Assembly (NCBI GenBank): GCA_028753945.1
Contig: JAPNXP010000013.1
Span: 4,899,501-4,963,500, forward strand
DNA: 64,000 nucleotides
Reading direction: 5' to 3'
Source of the DNA: Hexactinellida sp. DTS-2022
Taxonomy: Eukaryota; Porifera; Hexactinellida
Part shown: piece after piece, positions 43,826 to 52,428 of the stretch
Layout: the number at the start of each line of letters is the position of its first letter
How positions within the stretch are numbered: the first letter of the stretch is position 1
Made by a program: the position numbers and the translations under genes
The notes under the pieces: model-generated
What the model was told of the DNA's origin: nothing
What the model saw: only the letters and a program-made list of their open reading frames with translations
Databases searched by the model: none

Positions 43826-44066
43826 TCTAGCTACAATAACATCCGCTTGAAAAAAGATACGTTGCAATTTTTTTCCATTCCATTAGACATTATGGTTGTT
43901 ATGTAATTAGCCACGTCTAACCAAAAAAATTCCCTAAATTTCCAGTTATTACCATAACAACAATTGAGTAGCTATGGTATGCTCAGATTACAAAGTAACT
44001 ATAAGATAGGGTCCATAGAAACTAAAATAAACTATTTGAACAAACTAACTTCAAACAACAAATCAA

Positions 44067-45278
44067 ATGGCCACTAATCTGCCACCAAATGTGCCACTAA
44101 ACACATTCGCACAGTTCGATGCTGTTGCCATAGAGATAGCCCAAACCTTTGACCCTCTTATCGCACAGCTGATCGCGAGGAGGGACGCTCTCCTACTCGA
44201 ACTGTCCCAGCTCCGAGAGGACTACACCATCAAGGAGACCACGCGTAAGGCTGCCATTCAGGAACTGGAACTAACGGGACAACAGTTGCAGCTGATGAGT
44301 CTCAAAGTGAATACGAACATTCCTATTCACCAACAGGCCACTGAGGTGTACCAACAGGGCCTAGAGGGTCTGTCGACACCTACCAAACTCCCGTGCCCTC
44401 TCTTCGACTGTCCGACTGTCCAAACGCTACGGAGTGTAATCTCAGGATTCGGGGAGCTGTCAGTTTGGGAGGAACCCGATTATTCTAAGAAAGTGGAACC
44501 GACACTAACAGCTGGGAAGAAAGGGAAAGGTGTTAATGAACTCGATGCAGTTGGTCTCTCCATTGATGAACCAAACAAACTAATCTACATAGCTGATTAT
44601 GGCAACTCCCGAATTCAAGTGGTGTCGTTTGAAGGGGACTTCGTAACAAGCTTCGGGCAAGGAATACTCACGAGACCATATGGCATAGCTGTAACCGAAG
44701 AACAAATATTAGTTACGGACACAACACACCACTCTCTGTTCCAGTTCGGCAAGCAATACCTAAAAGACAGAACTGGAACTAAAGGGAGAGAAGAAGGACA
44801 GCTACATTACCCAAGCGGCCTCGCTATCGACACAAATGGAGATGTGTTTGTAGCAGATTGCTTCAATCACAGAATATCAAGATACTCCAAAGAACTACAA
44901 TTCGAAACGTGTCTCGGAACTAAACAACTATACTACCCAGTAGATGTGAAACTAACTAAAGACTGTGTCGTGGTGCTGGACTCGAGTCCCAACTGTGTTC
45001 GTTTCTTTTCAAGGAATGGATCCCTCCTCAGTTCCTGTATCTCTAAGGGAGAGGATTGTTTGGTATATAACCCTCGCTTCTTCTGTTTGGATCTAGCTGG
45101 GAATATCATCATTAGCGACTCTAGACTCGGTATACAGATATTCTCCAGAAACGGACAGCACATCCATACCATTGGGAAGAAAGGAGTGTTTATTGACCCA
45201 TATGGTATTTCCATTTCTCAATTAGGAACTATATTTGTTGTGTCTGATAATCCTAATTTTACTTTACATTGTTTCTAA
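44067..45278 (+). CDS. NHL-repeat coiled-coil protein, right twin
   Basis: Single exon, 403 residues, starting MATNLPPNVPLNTFAQF like the left twin. A coiled-coil N-terminal half (LIAQLIARRDALLLELSQL) and NHL propeller follow: LSIDEPNKLIYIADYGNSRI, YPSGLAIDTNGDVFVADCF, PYGISISQLGTIFVVSDNP. Differences from the left twin are mostly single substitutions plus short in-frame deletions (KDRTGT and KKGVFID regions), as expected if both are translated. The upstream in-frame region contains a stop, which fixes this ATG. It is transcribed away from the left twin from the palindrome centre. Confidence 0.88.
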   Translation: MATNLPPNVPLNTFAQFDAVAIEIAQTFDPLIAQLIARRDALLLELSQLREDYTIKETTRKAAIQELELTGQQLQLMSLKVNTNIPIHQQATEVYQQGLEGLSTPTKLPCPLFDCPTVQTLRSVISGFGELSVWEEPDYSKKVEPTLTAGKKGKGVNELDAVGLSIDEPNKLIYIADYGNSRIQVVSFEGDFVTSFGQGILTRPYGIAVTEEQILVTDTTHHSLFQFGKQYLKDRTGTKGREEGQLHYPSGLAIDTNGDVFVADCFNHRISRYSKELQFETCLGTKQLYYPVDVKLTKDCVVVLDSSPNCVRFFSRNGSLLSSCISKGEDCLVYNPRFFCLDLAGNIIISDSRLGIQIFSRNGQHIHTIGKKGVFIDPYGISISQLGTIFVVSDNPNFTLHCF

Positions 45279-45367
45279 TTTATTGTGTTTATTACTAAAA
45301 AAAGTAGAAGTTTTGCTTTGAAATTCATTATACCTACTTCCCGTAAATAGCTGTAATCTGATTGGTG

Positions 45368-45603
45368 ATGGCACAGCTGGGTGTCCCTATAAAACTCCTG
45401 CATGAGGCTGAGGGACACATTGCACCTGTGAGACCATAACAGGGGTCGTGTATCGAGGCAAGTTGTTGGAAGCAGAGGACAACATGAACTGTCAAATGGT
45501 AGCCATTACCTGTACCGCTAGAGACGGTAAGGTAACCAAGTTGGAACAGGTGTTCATCCGAGGGTCCCAAATTAGGTTCCTTATTCTCCCCGACATGCTA
45601 AGA
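45368..45603 (+). pseudogene. SNRPD3: SmD3 (SNRPD3) fragment, right palindrome arm
   Basis: The ATG at 45368 opens [18 protein letters not shown]. After the same one-base deletion as the left copy, the second frame reads [36 protein letters not shown] and then MLR before the match stops. The Arg/Gly tail of SmD3 is absent. The lack of introns and the frameshift indicate a retrocopy or truncated copy. A functional SmD3 gene must exist elsewhere. Confidence 0.8.
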
Positions 45604-46078
45604 ATGTGCCAATTTTCAAACGAATGCAAACTAAAAGTAATAACCGACTTTTGTACCGTATTTAGTCGTAATAATGGCATAATTGTTTTTTTAGACACAG
45701 GTCTAATTTTTAATTTTGTCGCTTATTTTCATTTTTGGCGCCAAAATTAAGTTACGCGCGCCAATGTTAATCCATTGAGCTAGTCAGAAAATTCGGGCGC
45801 TAAAGTTAAATGTAGAGCTTTACTACAAATATTTATGTTCCAAACTCCAAAGTTTCAGTCTTGACTTGATTCGTATCCTCCAATCATAAATTCAGGTGCC
45901 ACTAATATAACTAAGTTATTTCTTGTAATTGTTTACAAATCTTAAGCGGTCACTAATAAGATAGAAAGTGTTGGGAAAATAATAAAACAATTAATATATA
46001 TTTAACAGGGAAAGGACATATCACTCCAATATTTACAAACGTGATTACAGATCACTACTAAGTTGTAAACCCCAATTA
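45604..46078. other. Spacer with end of palindrome
   Basis: 45604-45805 completes the right arm, including tttttggcgccaaaatt and acgcgcgccaatg. The remaining AT-rich 270 bases contain the 3' end of the next minus-strand gene. Confidence 0.5.
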
Positions 46079-47707
46079 TTAGCTTTGAGACTTCAAATTT
46101 TGTAGTTGCATATTACATTCCAATAACCCCATGTAGTTGCTAGTTACTGTACAGTTCCTTTGGAATATAGTATATGCTTGTTTGCTAGCAGAGATCTGAC
46201 AAACATAATCAGCCATTTTACAAGGGAATGGAAGACAGGCATAATACGAGTTGGTTTGTAGCGTCGAGAAGTATACTATACTGTTGGTAGAACGCAGTGT
46301 TAATGCAAATGTTATATTCTGAATTGAGTTGTTCCGTGCAACACTTATTGCATGGTAACAATTGCTTTCGAGATTTGGCGAATTTGTAACAGAAAGAACT
46401 GCAAATGTTGGATCAACAATATAATGTGTGTTCGTAGCATTATAAGAACAGTTATTGGTGAGATCGAGAGTTGACAGGTTCCCTATATCTACTACAGGAC
46501 TATCAGGAATAATATGTGAGTAACTTGAAGTAGTATACCGTATGTGTATATTAGAAGCGCTAATGAATGGAACCGATAGTGTGGTTCTATTGTGTGACGT
46601 CACTCGGGAAACAAACCAGTTACTGGTGAGCACTAGCATAGATCCTCTGTCGAGAATAAAAGGGGACCTGCCCGGGTTTATATACACCGTATAAGCCGTC
46701 TGGTGCGTGACAACAGCTAGAGACCATAGCAATGCATTCATAGGAGTAGAGAGCGAAAATAACGTTTTCCCGATACTACCGATTATCCATTTGCCTCCAC
46801 TCGTATAATGGAACAGAGTGTAGTTAGTCACACAACTAATGTTAATACTAACAGACTGAGTAGCAGTAGTTAATGCCAATAAAGTAGGAGCAAAGAAAGT
46901 GTTGTTAAACATGAAATTATTTGGGAGCGTAATTAGGTCAGAAAGAGTGTTTTCAAACGCAGTAGTGCGAATTACTTGATTGGAAGTGACATTGCAGTCG
47001 AGAATAGTTGGTGTGTTTGTATTATTTAACTTTTTAACAAATACAATGTAGACAATCTGTGATGGGGAATAGAAGTTAATAGATAGAGTAGACGCGTGGA
47101 AATATTCAGTTGACATTGATGTCAGGTCACTAGCTAGTACTGTTATAGCGTATTCACCCTCTAATATCGGGTTAAGTGTAACCGTTCCATTCGCATTAGT
47201 AGATACGGGTAGATAGGAACCGAATTGTATATACAAGCCGGGTATTCCGGTACGAGAAGTACTGTTGAGTTCTGCGGCATCGTATAACTGTAGCAGAACC
47301 GTGTGAGCTGTGACGTCACACACTGCATACACACAACTCGCGTTAAGTGACACCTCCAACCCACCATTCGTGCAGGCTATACTTCTCGTTTGAGGGACAG
47401 CACGGCAACAGCACCGGGCGTTTGGAATGCAGACAGAGACCCGCTTAAAGCACTGAGAGTCGAAGCAATAGGGAACTGTGAGAGAGTAATCAGTACAAGT
47501 CGGTGGAAATATAATCACGTTAGAGGAGTTGGTTTGGCAAGAGGAATCCTGAATAGGAGATGTGTAAGCAGATCTGTCACAGTCCAAATAGTAGGGCAAG
47601 GCAAAGAACAGCCCGACAACCAACAGCTGCAATAGGAATGCAAGAGAGACAACTATAAGTGCAAACATGCAGTAAAATGATTTTCTAAAAGAGTTGCTTT
47701 CTCCCAT
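46079..47707 (-). CDS. Type II membrane glycoprotein, Cys-rich, unknown family
   Basis: Single exon, 542 residues. A single membrane anchor lies at about 14-38 and no signal-cleavage pattern is evident, so a type II topology is likely. Next comes a Cys-rich segment (C43 to C130, including the triple C99-C101), then a stretch at about 131-230 resembling the beta-sandwich of FAM171/carboxypeptidase-regulatory-like domains (TVLLQLYDAAE, STNANGTVTLNPILEGEYAI). The rest is rich in N-x-S/T sites, with a KWIIGSIGKTLFSL block that also recalls FAM171. FAM171 proteins are type I, so the relation is only a suggestion. I do not recognise a firm orthologue; it is probably a cell-surface protein. Confidence 0.7.
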   Translation of the reverse strand: MGESNSFRKSFYCMFALIVVSLAFLLQLLVVGLFFALPYYLDCDRSAYTSPIQDSSCQTNSSNVIIFPPTCTDYSLTVPYCFDSQCFKRVSVCIPNARCCCRAVPQTRSIACTNGGLEVSLNASCVYAVCDVTAHTVLLQLYDAAELNSTSRTGIPGLYIQFGSYLPVSTNANGTVTLNPILEGEYAITVLASDLTSMSTEYFHASTLSINFYSPSQIVYIVFVKKLNNTNTPTILDCNVTSNQVIRTTAFENTLSDLITLPNNFMFNNTFFAPTLLALTTATQSVSINISCVTNYTLFHYTSGGKWIIGSIGKTLFSLSTPMNALLWSLAVVTHQTAYTVYINPGRSPFILDRGSMLVLTSNWFVSRVTSHNRTTLSVPFISASNIHIRYTTSSYSHIIPDSPVVDIGNLSTLDLTNNCSYNATNTHYIVDPTFAVLSVTNSPNLESNCYHAISVARNNSIQNITFALTLRSTNSIVYFSTLQTNSYYACLPFPCKMADYVCQISASKQAYTIFQRNCTVTSNYMGLLECNMQLQNLKSQS

Positions 47708-47752
47708 AGAGTATTTTCATAAGCTAATTGAGAGAACAGAATAAGCAAATTA

Positions 47753-48021
47753 CAGTCAACTCCCGTTATAACCAAGTCGGATATAACAAGTACCTGCTTA
47801 TAACGAAGTCGTTCAATGGTCCGGAAATCCTTCTATCTTATTACATTATTAAAACTTCGTTTACAACGTATGGATAAAACGAAATTCCGCTTATAACGAA
47901 GTCATTTATTTCCCATATTGCCTCTAAGCTAGCTATTGATTTTACTCCGGTTATAATTAAATCCGTTTACAATGAAATTAAACTACGGTCCCGAGCACTT
48001 CGTTATAACGGGAGTTGACTG
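47753..48021. mobile_element. MITE, CAGTCAACTCCCGTTATAAC family
   Basis: TA-flanked 269-base element in the spacer upstream of the glycoprotein gene. Ends cagtcaactcccgttataac and gttataacgggagttgactg are perfect inverted repeats. Internal gttataacgaag units are repeated. Confidence 0.85.
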
Positions 48022-48082
48022 TAGTTATGAGATTAATTATAATATAGGGTCAGCACATACATTTTATTTAATCGCCATTAAC

Positions 48083-48859
48083 TTACAGATCGCTCCTTAT
48101 TTTATACCCTGGTCCTTTCGGCGGCTCGGTTAGTGTTGTGAGTCCGGTCACCGGCTCAGCTGCGTACCTCCCATTCCTGGGCCCCGCTTTAGGAACCCCT
48201 CCCTTTGCCAGGGTGTCTATAATCTCTTGCATATCCTCAGTAGTCAGATCCTCGTAGTATGTATCTCCTATTTGCACCATAGGGGCGTTAACGCATGCAG
48301 CGAGACACTCTACCTCGCCGAGACTGAACAGGCCATCCTTTGTCTTTCCTCCCATTTTAATGTTGAGTTTGTTCTTAATGCATTCTACTATGGCATCGCT
48401 GTTTCGCAGCATGCAGGGTGTGGTTGTGCACACTTGTATGTGGTGTCTGCCTACTGGCTTGCGAAAGAACATGGTGTAGAAAGTCGCGACTTCATAAACT
48501 CTCATTTTAGCCATGTCTAGTAAATCAGCTGATTTATGCATAGCGGATAGTGGAAGCCAGCCGTGCTGTCTCTGCGCTATATCTAACACAGGAATAATAG
48601 CGGCCGATTTATGTCCCTCTGGATAGTTCTTAAGAATGAGCTCAATTCGCTTCAGGTTCTCAGCAGAGAACTCAAATGGGGTGTCCGGGTTATTATTGGG
48701 TGTGTCTCTATGTACCCCGAGGCCCCCATGGCTATATAGCACTGTAGTAGTGCTGACTGGGCGAACTGTTATCAGGGTATTCTGCTTGAGAGCGTATTTG
48801 ATAGTCTGTCTCAGAAATGACATTATACTAACGGACTTTAATATAATTAGTGTGGTCAC
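48083..48859 (-). CDS. NDUFV2: NADH dehydrogenase 24 kDa subunit (complex I)
   Basis: Single exon, up to 258 residues; the second ATG (residue 13, [13 protein letters not shown]) gives a typical arginine/lysine-bearing mitochondrial presequence and is the more likely start (246 residues). The thioredoxin-like domain has the four [2Fe-2S] ligands C144 and C149 (VCTTTPC) and C185 and C189 ([14 protein letters not shown]). The helical N-terminal part has [10 protein letters not shown], and the end has [14 protein letters not shown], as in the family. It belongs to the peripheral N-module of respiratory complex I in the mitochondrial matrix. Length and motifs are normal. Confidence 0.95.
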   Translation of the reverse strand: MTTLIILKSVSIMSFLRQTIKYALKQNTLITVRPVSTTTVLYSHGGLGVHRDTPNNNPDTPFEFSAENLKRIELILKNYPEGHKSAAIIPVLDIAQRQHGWLPLSAMHKSADLLDMAKMRVYEVATFYTMFFRKPVGRHHIQVCTTTPCMLRNSDAIVECIKNKLNIKMGGKTKDGLFSLGEVECLAACVNAPMVQIGDTYYEDLTTEDMQEIIDTLAKGGVPKAGPRNGRYAAEPVTGLTTLTEPPKGPGYKIRSDL

Positions 48860-49138
48860 GGCGTACTATCTATCTGTTGCGTATTGCCATCATGGCTATA
48901 ATCAGTGTCTACAGGTTAACTCAGTACGTACACGTGTGAAATGCGTGCAACCTAGTCTAGTAAAACTGGCGTGCATTAATACAATTATAATTGCTGTGCT
49001 AAGCAAAACAGAATTTAAATCTAAGTTTTAAAGAAGATCCTTCGTTTCTCCAAAATACATAACTTAAAGCAAATTGTTAAATGGGGGCAAATATACAGTT
49101 AATAACGCAGGAATGTGAATAATACAAGTATCAACTCA

Positions 49139-51905
49139 TCAGCTGTTCGCCAGGTTGGTGAGTAGTTTCATCACCGCGGTCCCGACAGTGGGATCCTGGT
49201 TTCCCTCTATTGAGAAGGTAATCTTGTGCAGGTAGGGCTGTAGCGTGGAGTAGCTGGTGTCGAAGATAGAGGCGAGGTCGTCTCTCCTGGGGTTCTTTGG
49301 GATGTACTGGAATCTGCTTATTATCTGTCCCACCTCGATAATGCGCTCCTTCAAGGCTTCGCAAAGCGATTCTTTGTGCAACCTACGGTCTGCTTCCGAG
49401 GGGAGGGATATAATCTGGAGTTTTATGCTCCACAGCTCCCACGGGATCTAAGCGACGTCAGACCTCAATTAACGAACATAGTTTGTGTATATTATACAGT
49501 AGAACCTCGTTAGTACGAACACCAATTATAAACTTGTTCGTCTTATCCGGAAATTCGTATTATTAGGGATCACTTACATGCATTTGTATAGGCTAGGTAA
49601 ATAACCTTGTACGTACTCCTTAACCGATATTCCCCTTAACCGTGTTCCTACTAACAGAGTCTGTTTCATGTCGAAATGGATTAAATGAGGTGCTTTGGAT
49701 CCCAATTACCATGGTTATTTCTCAGTATGCAACATAGCACAAGAGTCTGAGATATAAAATTATAAATTCAGAAATGGAGTAAAGAGACCGCCTACACGTC
49801 TAAAAGGAAAGTTCCAATTAAAGTCTCTAATTGAAAGCAGTAATTAATAGAGTGTGTGAGATTACCACTTTAGGACTCCAATAGATTATTTACACTTTTA
49901 TAGGAAGGAGACAGGAGTTTATTGGGTGTACAACAAATATACAAATCTGATAATACGAGACACTGTTTATTTGTGGCAAACAATACACTACACTTCCCAC
50001 ACAACATAACTACTATATAAGCACAGAACAAGAGAGTCCCTCACTCCACTGCATAATGCCTGAACATACGAATCCATTCTCTCCATACAATAAGCGTAAG
50101 CACAGCTGTATACAAACCTGCCTATTAGGGGTTATGCTGTTACCGTTAAGACTCGCTACAATCGCTATCGCACTGCTTTGCTGCTACTTATTCGCTGTAA
50201 TCGGACTGAGCGCACCCGGACACACGGACACCCGGCCGATTACCGGCTGGCGGAAGGTCATCGCGGTCAGAGGCATCAGCTGTGTCGCGTGGGTCGCAAT
50301 GTGTATCTGCGGTTTCTGTCGCATTAGAGTTAAGGGCCCCGCCCCCGCGCCAGCGTACGTGGCCCCCCTATACGTAGCGGCGCCACGAAGCAACTTCCTA
50401 GACCTCCTCACGCCGCTCCTCCTTAAGGTTAGTCCCGTGTACAGCGAGAGGGTCAGAGGCATGCCTATGGTCGGTACCGTAACCAGGGCCATGGCGGCTG
50501 TGTTCTACAGGGGAGACAGTTATTCCGCGGAAGTGGGAAGTGAGATTAGCCGCAGAGGTCGGGAGGCAGGCTGGCTGCCCGTGATGCTATTCCCAGAAGA
50601 GGCGTATACCAACGGGAGACAACTCATTCACTTCCCGACAGACCAGTTTCGTATTATGAAGCCGGTTCAGCCTATTATAGTTAAGTACTCTAGCAGCAGT
50701 AACGGAACAGCTGTGACCCAATCAGCCAGCGTGCTTCTAATGCTGAGAATCCTGTGTCGCCTAAGACACAGTCTAACTGTGGAATATCTGGAAGTGGTGT
50801 ACCCCGAAGAGAGAACAGAGAATGCCAGAGAGTTCACTTTTCGCGTGCGGGAGAGACTAGCCGACTCCTTACAGGTGTACACGTCAGAGCATTCCAAGGA
50901 GGACATCCAGTTGCTGGGGTACGCACGGGACCTGGGGCTGCCCCCTCTCGCAGGCGTGGTTGAATTCATGGGACTTAAGAAGGAGTACGAGACTCTAACG
51001 CTGGAAATAGCGGAGAAAGAACTGAGCAGATTCTTCCAGATCGACAGGAGGAACAAAGGCTACGTAACTCTTGTGGATTTCGCGTATTTCCTGAAAGAAC
51101 CGAGCCAAGAAGTGCACAGCATTTTCAATCTATACAAATTGGATGAGAACGGTAAGCTCACGTTTAGGAACTTTCTAGAAGGAAACCTGCAGCATATCAA
51201 TGGCCCCCATCTGTCTCCAAGAGAAGAGACGGGCGAAAAGGGCCTGAGGGAGCGACGCAACACAATGCTGCTGCAGAGACACGTGTCGCAGCAGGGAGAG
51301 AATGGATTCATATAACGCCATCTAATAATGCTACTGTAATGTGCTTGTGTAATAATTATAATGCTTAGGGACGCTAAACCGTAACAAATGTGTGACAGGC
51401 CATAGTTTTGTATTATATAAATAATATCTTTAAAAAACGTGAAAATGGTTAAAAAACGTGACATAAGGAGTGGTGCCTAATTTTCGGAAATTGTATACTA
51501 TTACGTAACGTTTATAATAACAGAATATCCATGGTTAATTAGTATATAACTCACTTGCTCGGTGGCGAACAGCCAGATAGCCCGCTTCTTCTCGTAGAAC
51601 TCCAGATTGAGCTCCAGGGCCCGCAGTCCCTGTGTGCGGTGCATTTCCTGCAGCAGAGAGGAGATCTCCTTACGGACGTGTCGGTCCAGCTCAGAACTGT
51701 CGTTCTGCACAAACACGAAGTCCAGGCTCTGACACTCGGTGTCCCTGTATCCGACTGTGCCGATAGAGAAGGTCCCCTCGGGCTGTAGGAACGAGAACTT
51801 GCCCTGGGTGCGGTGAAACAGGATTGTGTGTAAGAGACAGAGACACACATCCTCTACCTCTCCCGTGTCTACGCCGATATCCATGGTGTATGTCTGTGTA
51901 TTCAT
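49139..51905 (-). CDS. ATG101: Autophagy protein 101 (hosts LPCAT-like gene in intron)
   Basis: Two exons on the minus strand, 51905-51555 and 49447-49139, both phase 0, 219 residues (human 218). The HORMA-fold N-terminal exon has LLHTILFHRTQGKF and FSIGTVGYRD. The WF-finger is present as AIWLF just before the splice, and the second exon begins IPWELWSIK. The end has SIFDTSYSTLQPYLHKITFSI. ATG101 binds ATG13 in the ULK1 initiation complex. The 2.1 kb intron contains an LPCAT-like gene on the opposite strand and a MITE. No separate start is needed for the second exon. Confidence 0.92.
49498..49661. mobile_element. MITE, CAGTAGAACCTCGTT family, ATG101 intron
   Basis: TA-flanked left end cagtagaacctcgttagtac. 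The right end is degraded (gttcctactaacagagtctg). The inside has catgcatttgtataggctag, shared with 13946-14103 in inverse orientation. Confidence 0.6.
50014..50021 (+). promoter_or_regulatory. TATA box of the LPCAT-like gene
   Basis: TATATAAG lies 35 bases before the ATG, with a tcactcc initiator-like stretch near 50040. This supports an independent promoter inside the ATG101 intron. Confidence 0.45.
50056..51315 (+). CDS. LPCAT/AGPAT-like acyltransferase with altered active site
   Basis: Single exon, 419 residues. Membrane segments at about 22-52 and 66-90 precede an acyltransferase domain laid out as in LPCAT1/2: APRSNFLDLL (about 109-118), YSERVRGMPMVGTV, VFYRGD and LFPEEAYTNGRQLIHFP. A C-terminal EF-hand-like region follows (RFFQIDRRNKGYVTLVDF, KLDENGKLTFRNFLEG). 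In this family motif I is H-x4-D and motif III is FPEGT; here the His is R111 and the Gly of motif III is Glu, while D116 is kept. The protein may therefore be catalytically inactive or use a different chemistry. It is nested on the opposite strand in the ATG101 intron. Confidence 0.85.
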   Translation: MPEHTNPFSPYNKRKHSCIQTCLLGVMLLPLRLATIAIALLCCYLFAVIGLSAPGHTDTRPITGWRKVIAVRGISCVAWVAMCICGFCRIRVKGPAPAPAYVAPLYVAAPRSNFLDLLTPLLLKVSPVYSERVRGMPMVGTVTRAMAAVFYRGDSYSAEVGSEISRRGREAGWLPVMLFPEEAYTNGRQLIHFPTDQFRIMKPVQPIIVKYSSSSNGTAVTQSASVLLMLRILCRLRHSLTVEYLEVVYPEERTENAREFTFRVRERLADSLQVYTSEHSKEDIQLLGYARDLGLPPLAGVVEFMGLKKEYETLTLEIAEKELSRFFQIDRRNKGYVTLVDFAYFLKEPSQEVHSIFNLYKLDENGKLTFRNFLEGNLQHINGPHLSPREETGEKGLRERRNTMLLQRHVSQQGENGFI

Positions 51906-51965
51906 TGCTACTCGTTAGTATAACGGGATAGTGAATATTGGCTCCAAAAGATAACAGAATATGTA

Positions 51966-52323
51966 CAGTCGAAACCGGGTTTTTCTAACTAACTATTTAT
52001 TCTAACGATTTATTCTAAATCTGAAAGAAATTCCAATTTTGTTATATTTTTAATCGATTTATTCTAACTATCGGATTTTTCTTACTTTATTTCCATGTGT
52101 TACAGAGTTAGTTCTTAACTAAATAATAGTTAATTAATTCATAGTAGGTAGAAATTGACTTCTGGCATTGATTATAGAGATTATATAAATTCCCAGTAAT
52201 AGGCCAGAACACATCTTTGAACTGCAGATTATTATTAGATTATCTACTAGCAATATTGATTTATTAGTTACTTAGGTACGTAACACATGCAAAGAATTGG
52301 TTATAAAACCCCGGTTTCGACAG
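51966..52323. mobile_element. MITE, CAGTCGAAACCGGGTTTT family
   Basis: A 358-base element between NUDT9 and ATG101, TA-flanked. Ends cagtcgaaaccgggtttttc and ataaaaccccggtttcgac. Internal gatttattctaac units are repeated. Directly behind it (52326) lies one end of a CAGTCAGGTCTGCTTATTG element. Confidence 0.7.
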
Positions 52324-52428
52324 TACAGTCAGGTCTGCTTATTGTATAAACTATTCAATTAGTATCTCCTAGCTACAAATAGATATATCGCAAAGTACAA
52401 AATGGATATAAGCTCTTACTCTAGACAG

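Larger units (their letters stand above)
41450..45805. repeat. Long imperfect palindrome carrying two NHL genes
   Basis: The left arm (about 41450-43505) and right arm (about 43610-45805) are inverted copies around a spacer of roughly 105 bases. The arms match through the NHL coding regions, their promoters, the inner end (aagttgagtagacttgatta with its inverted partner) and the outer SmD3-like fragments and GGCGCC-rich flanks. Scattered substitutions and indels, including about 240 bases missing from the left arm next to 41603, show that this is an old duplication and not an assembly hairpin. Confidence 0.85.

Noticed and set aside
45334-45570. Cys-rich minus-strand ORF in the right palindrome arm
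   Set aside because: It is the antisense of the SmD3 fragment, which explains the conservation.
41450-45805. Palindrome as an assembly artefact
   Set aside because: The arms differ by many substitutions and by indels of up to about 240 bases, which a folded read or haplotype join would not give.
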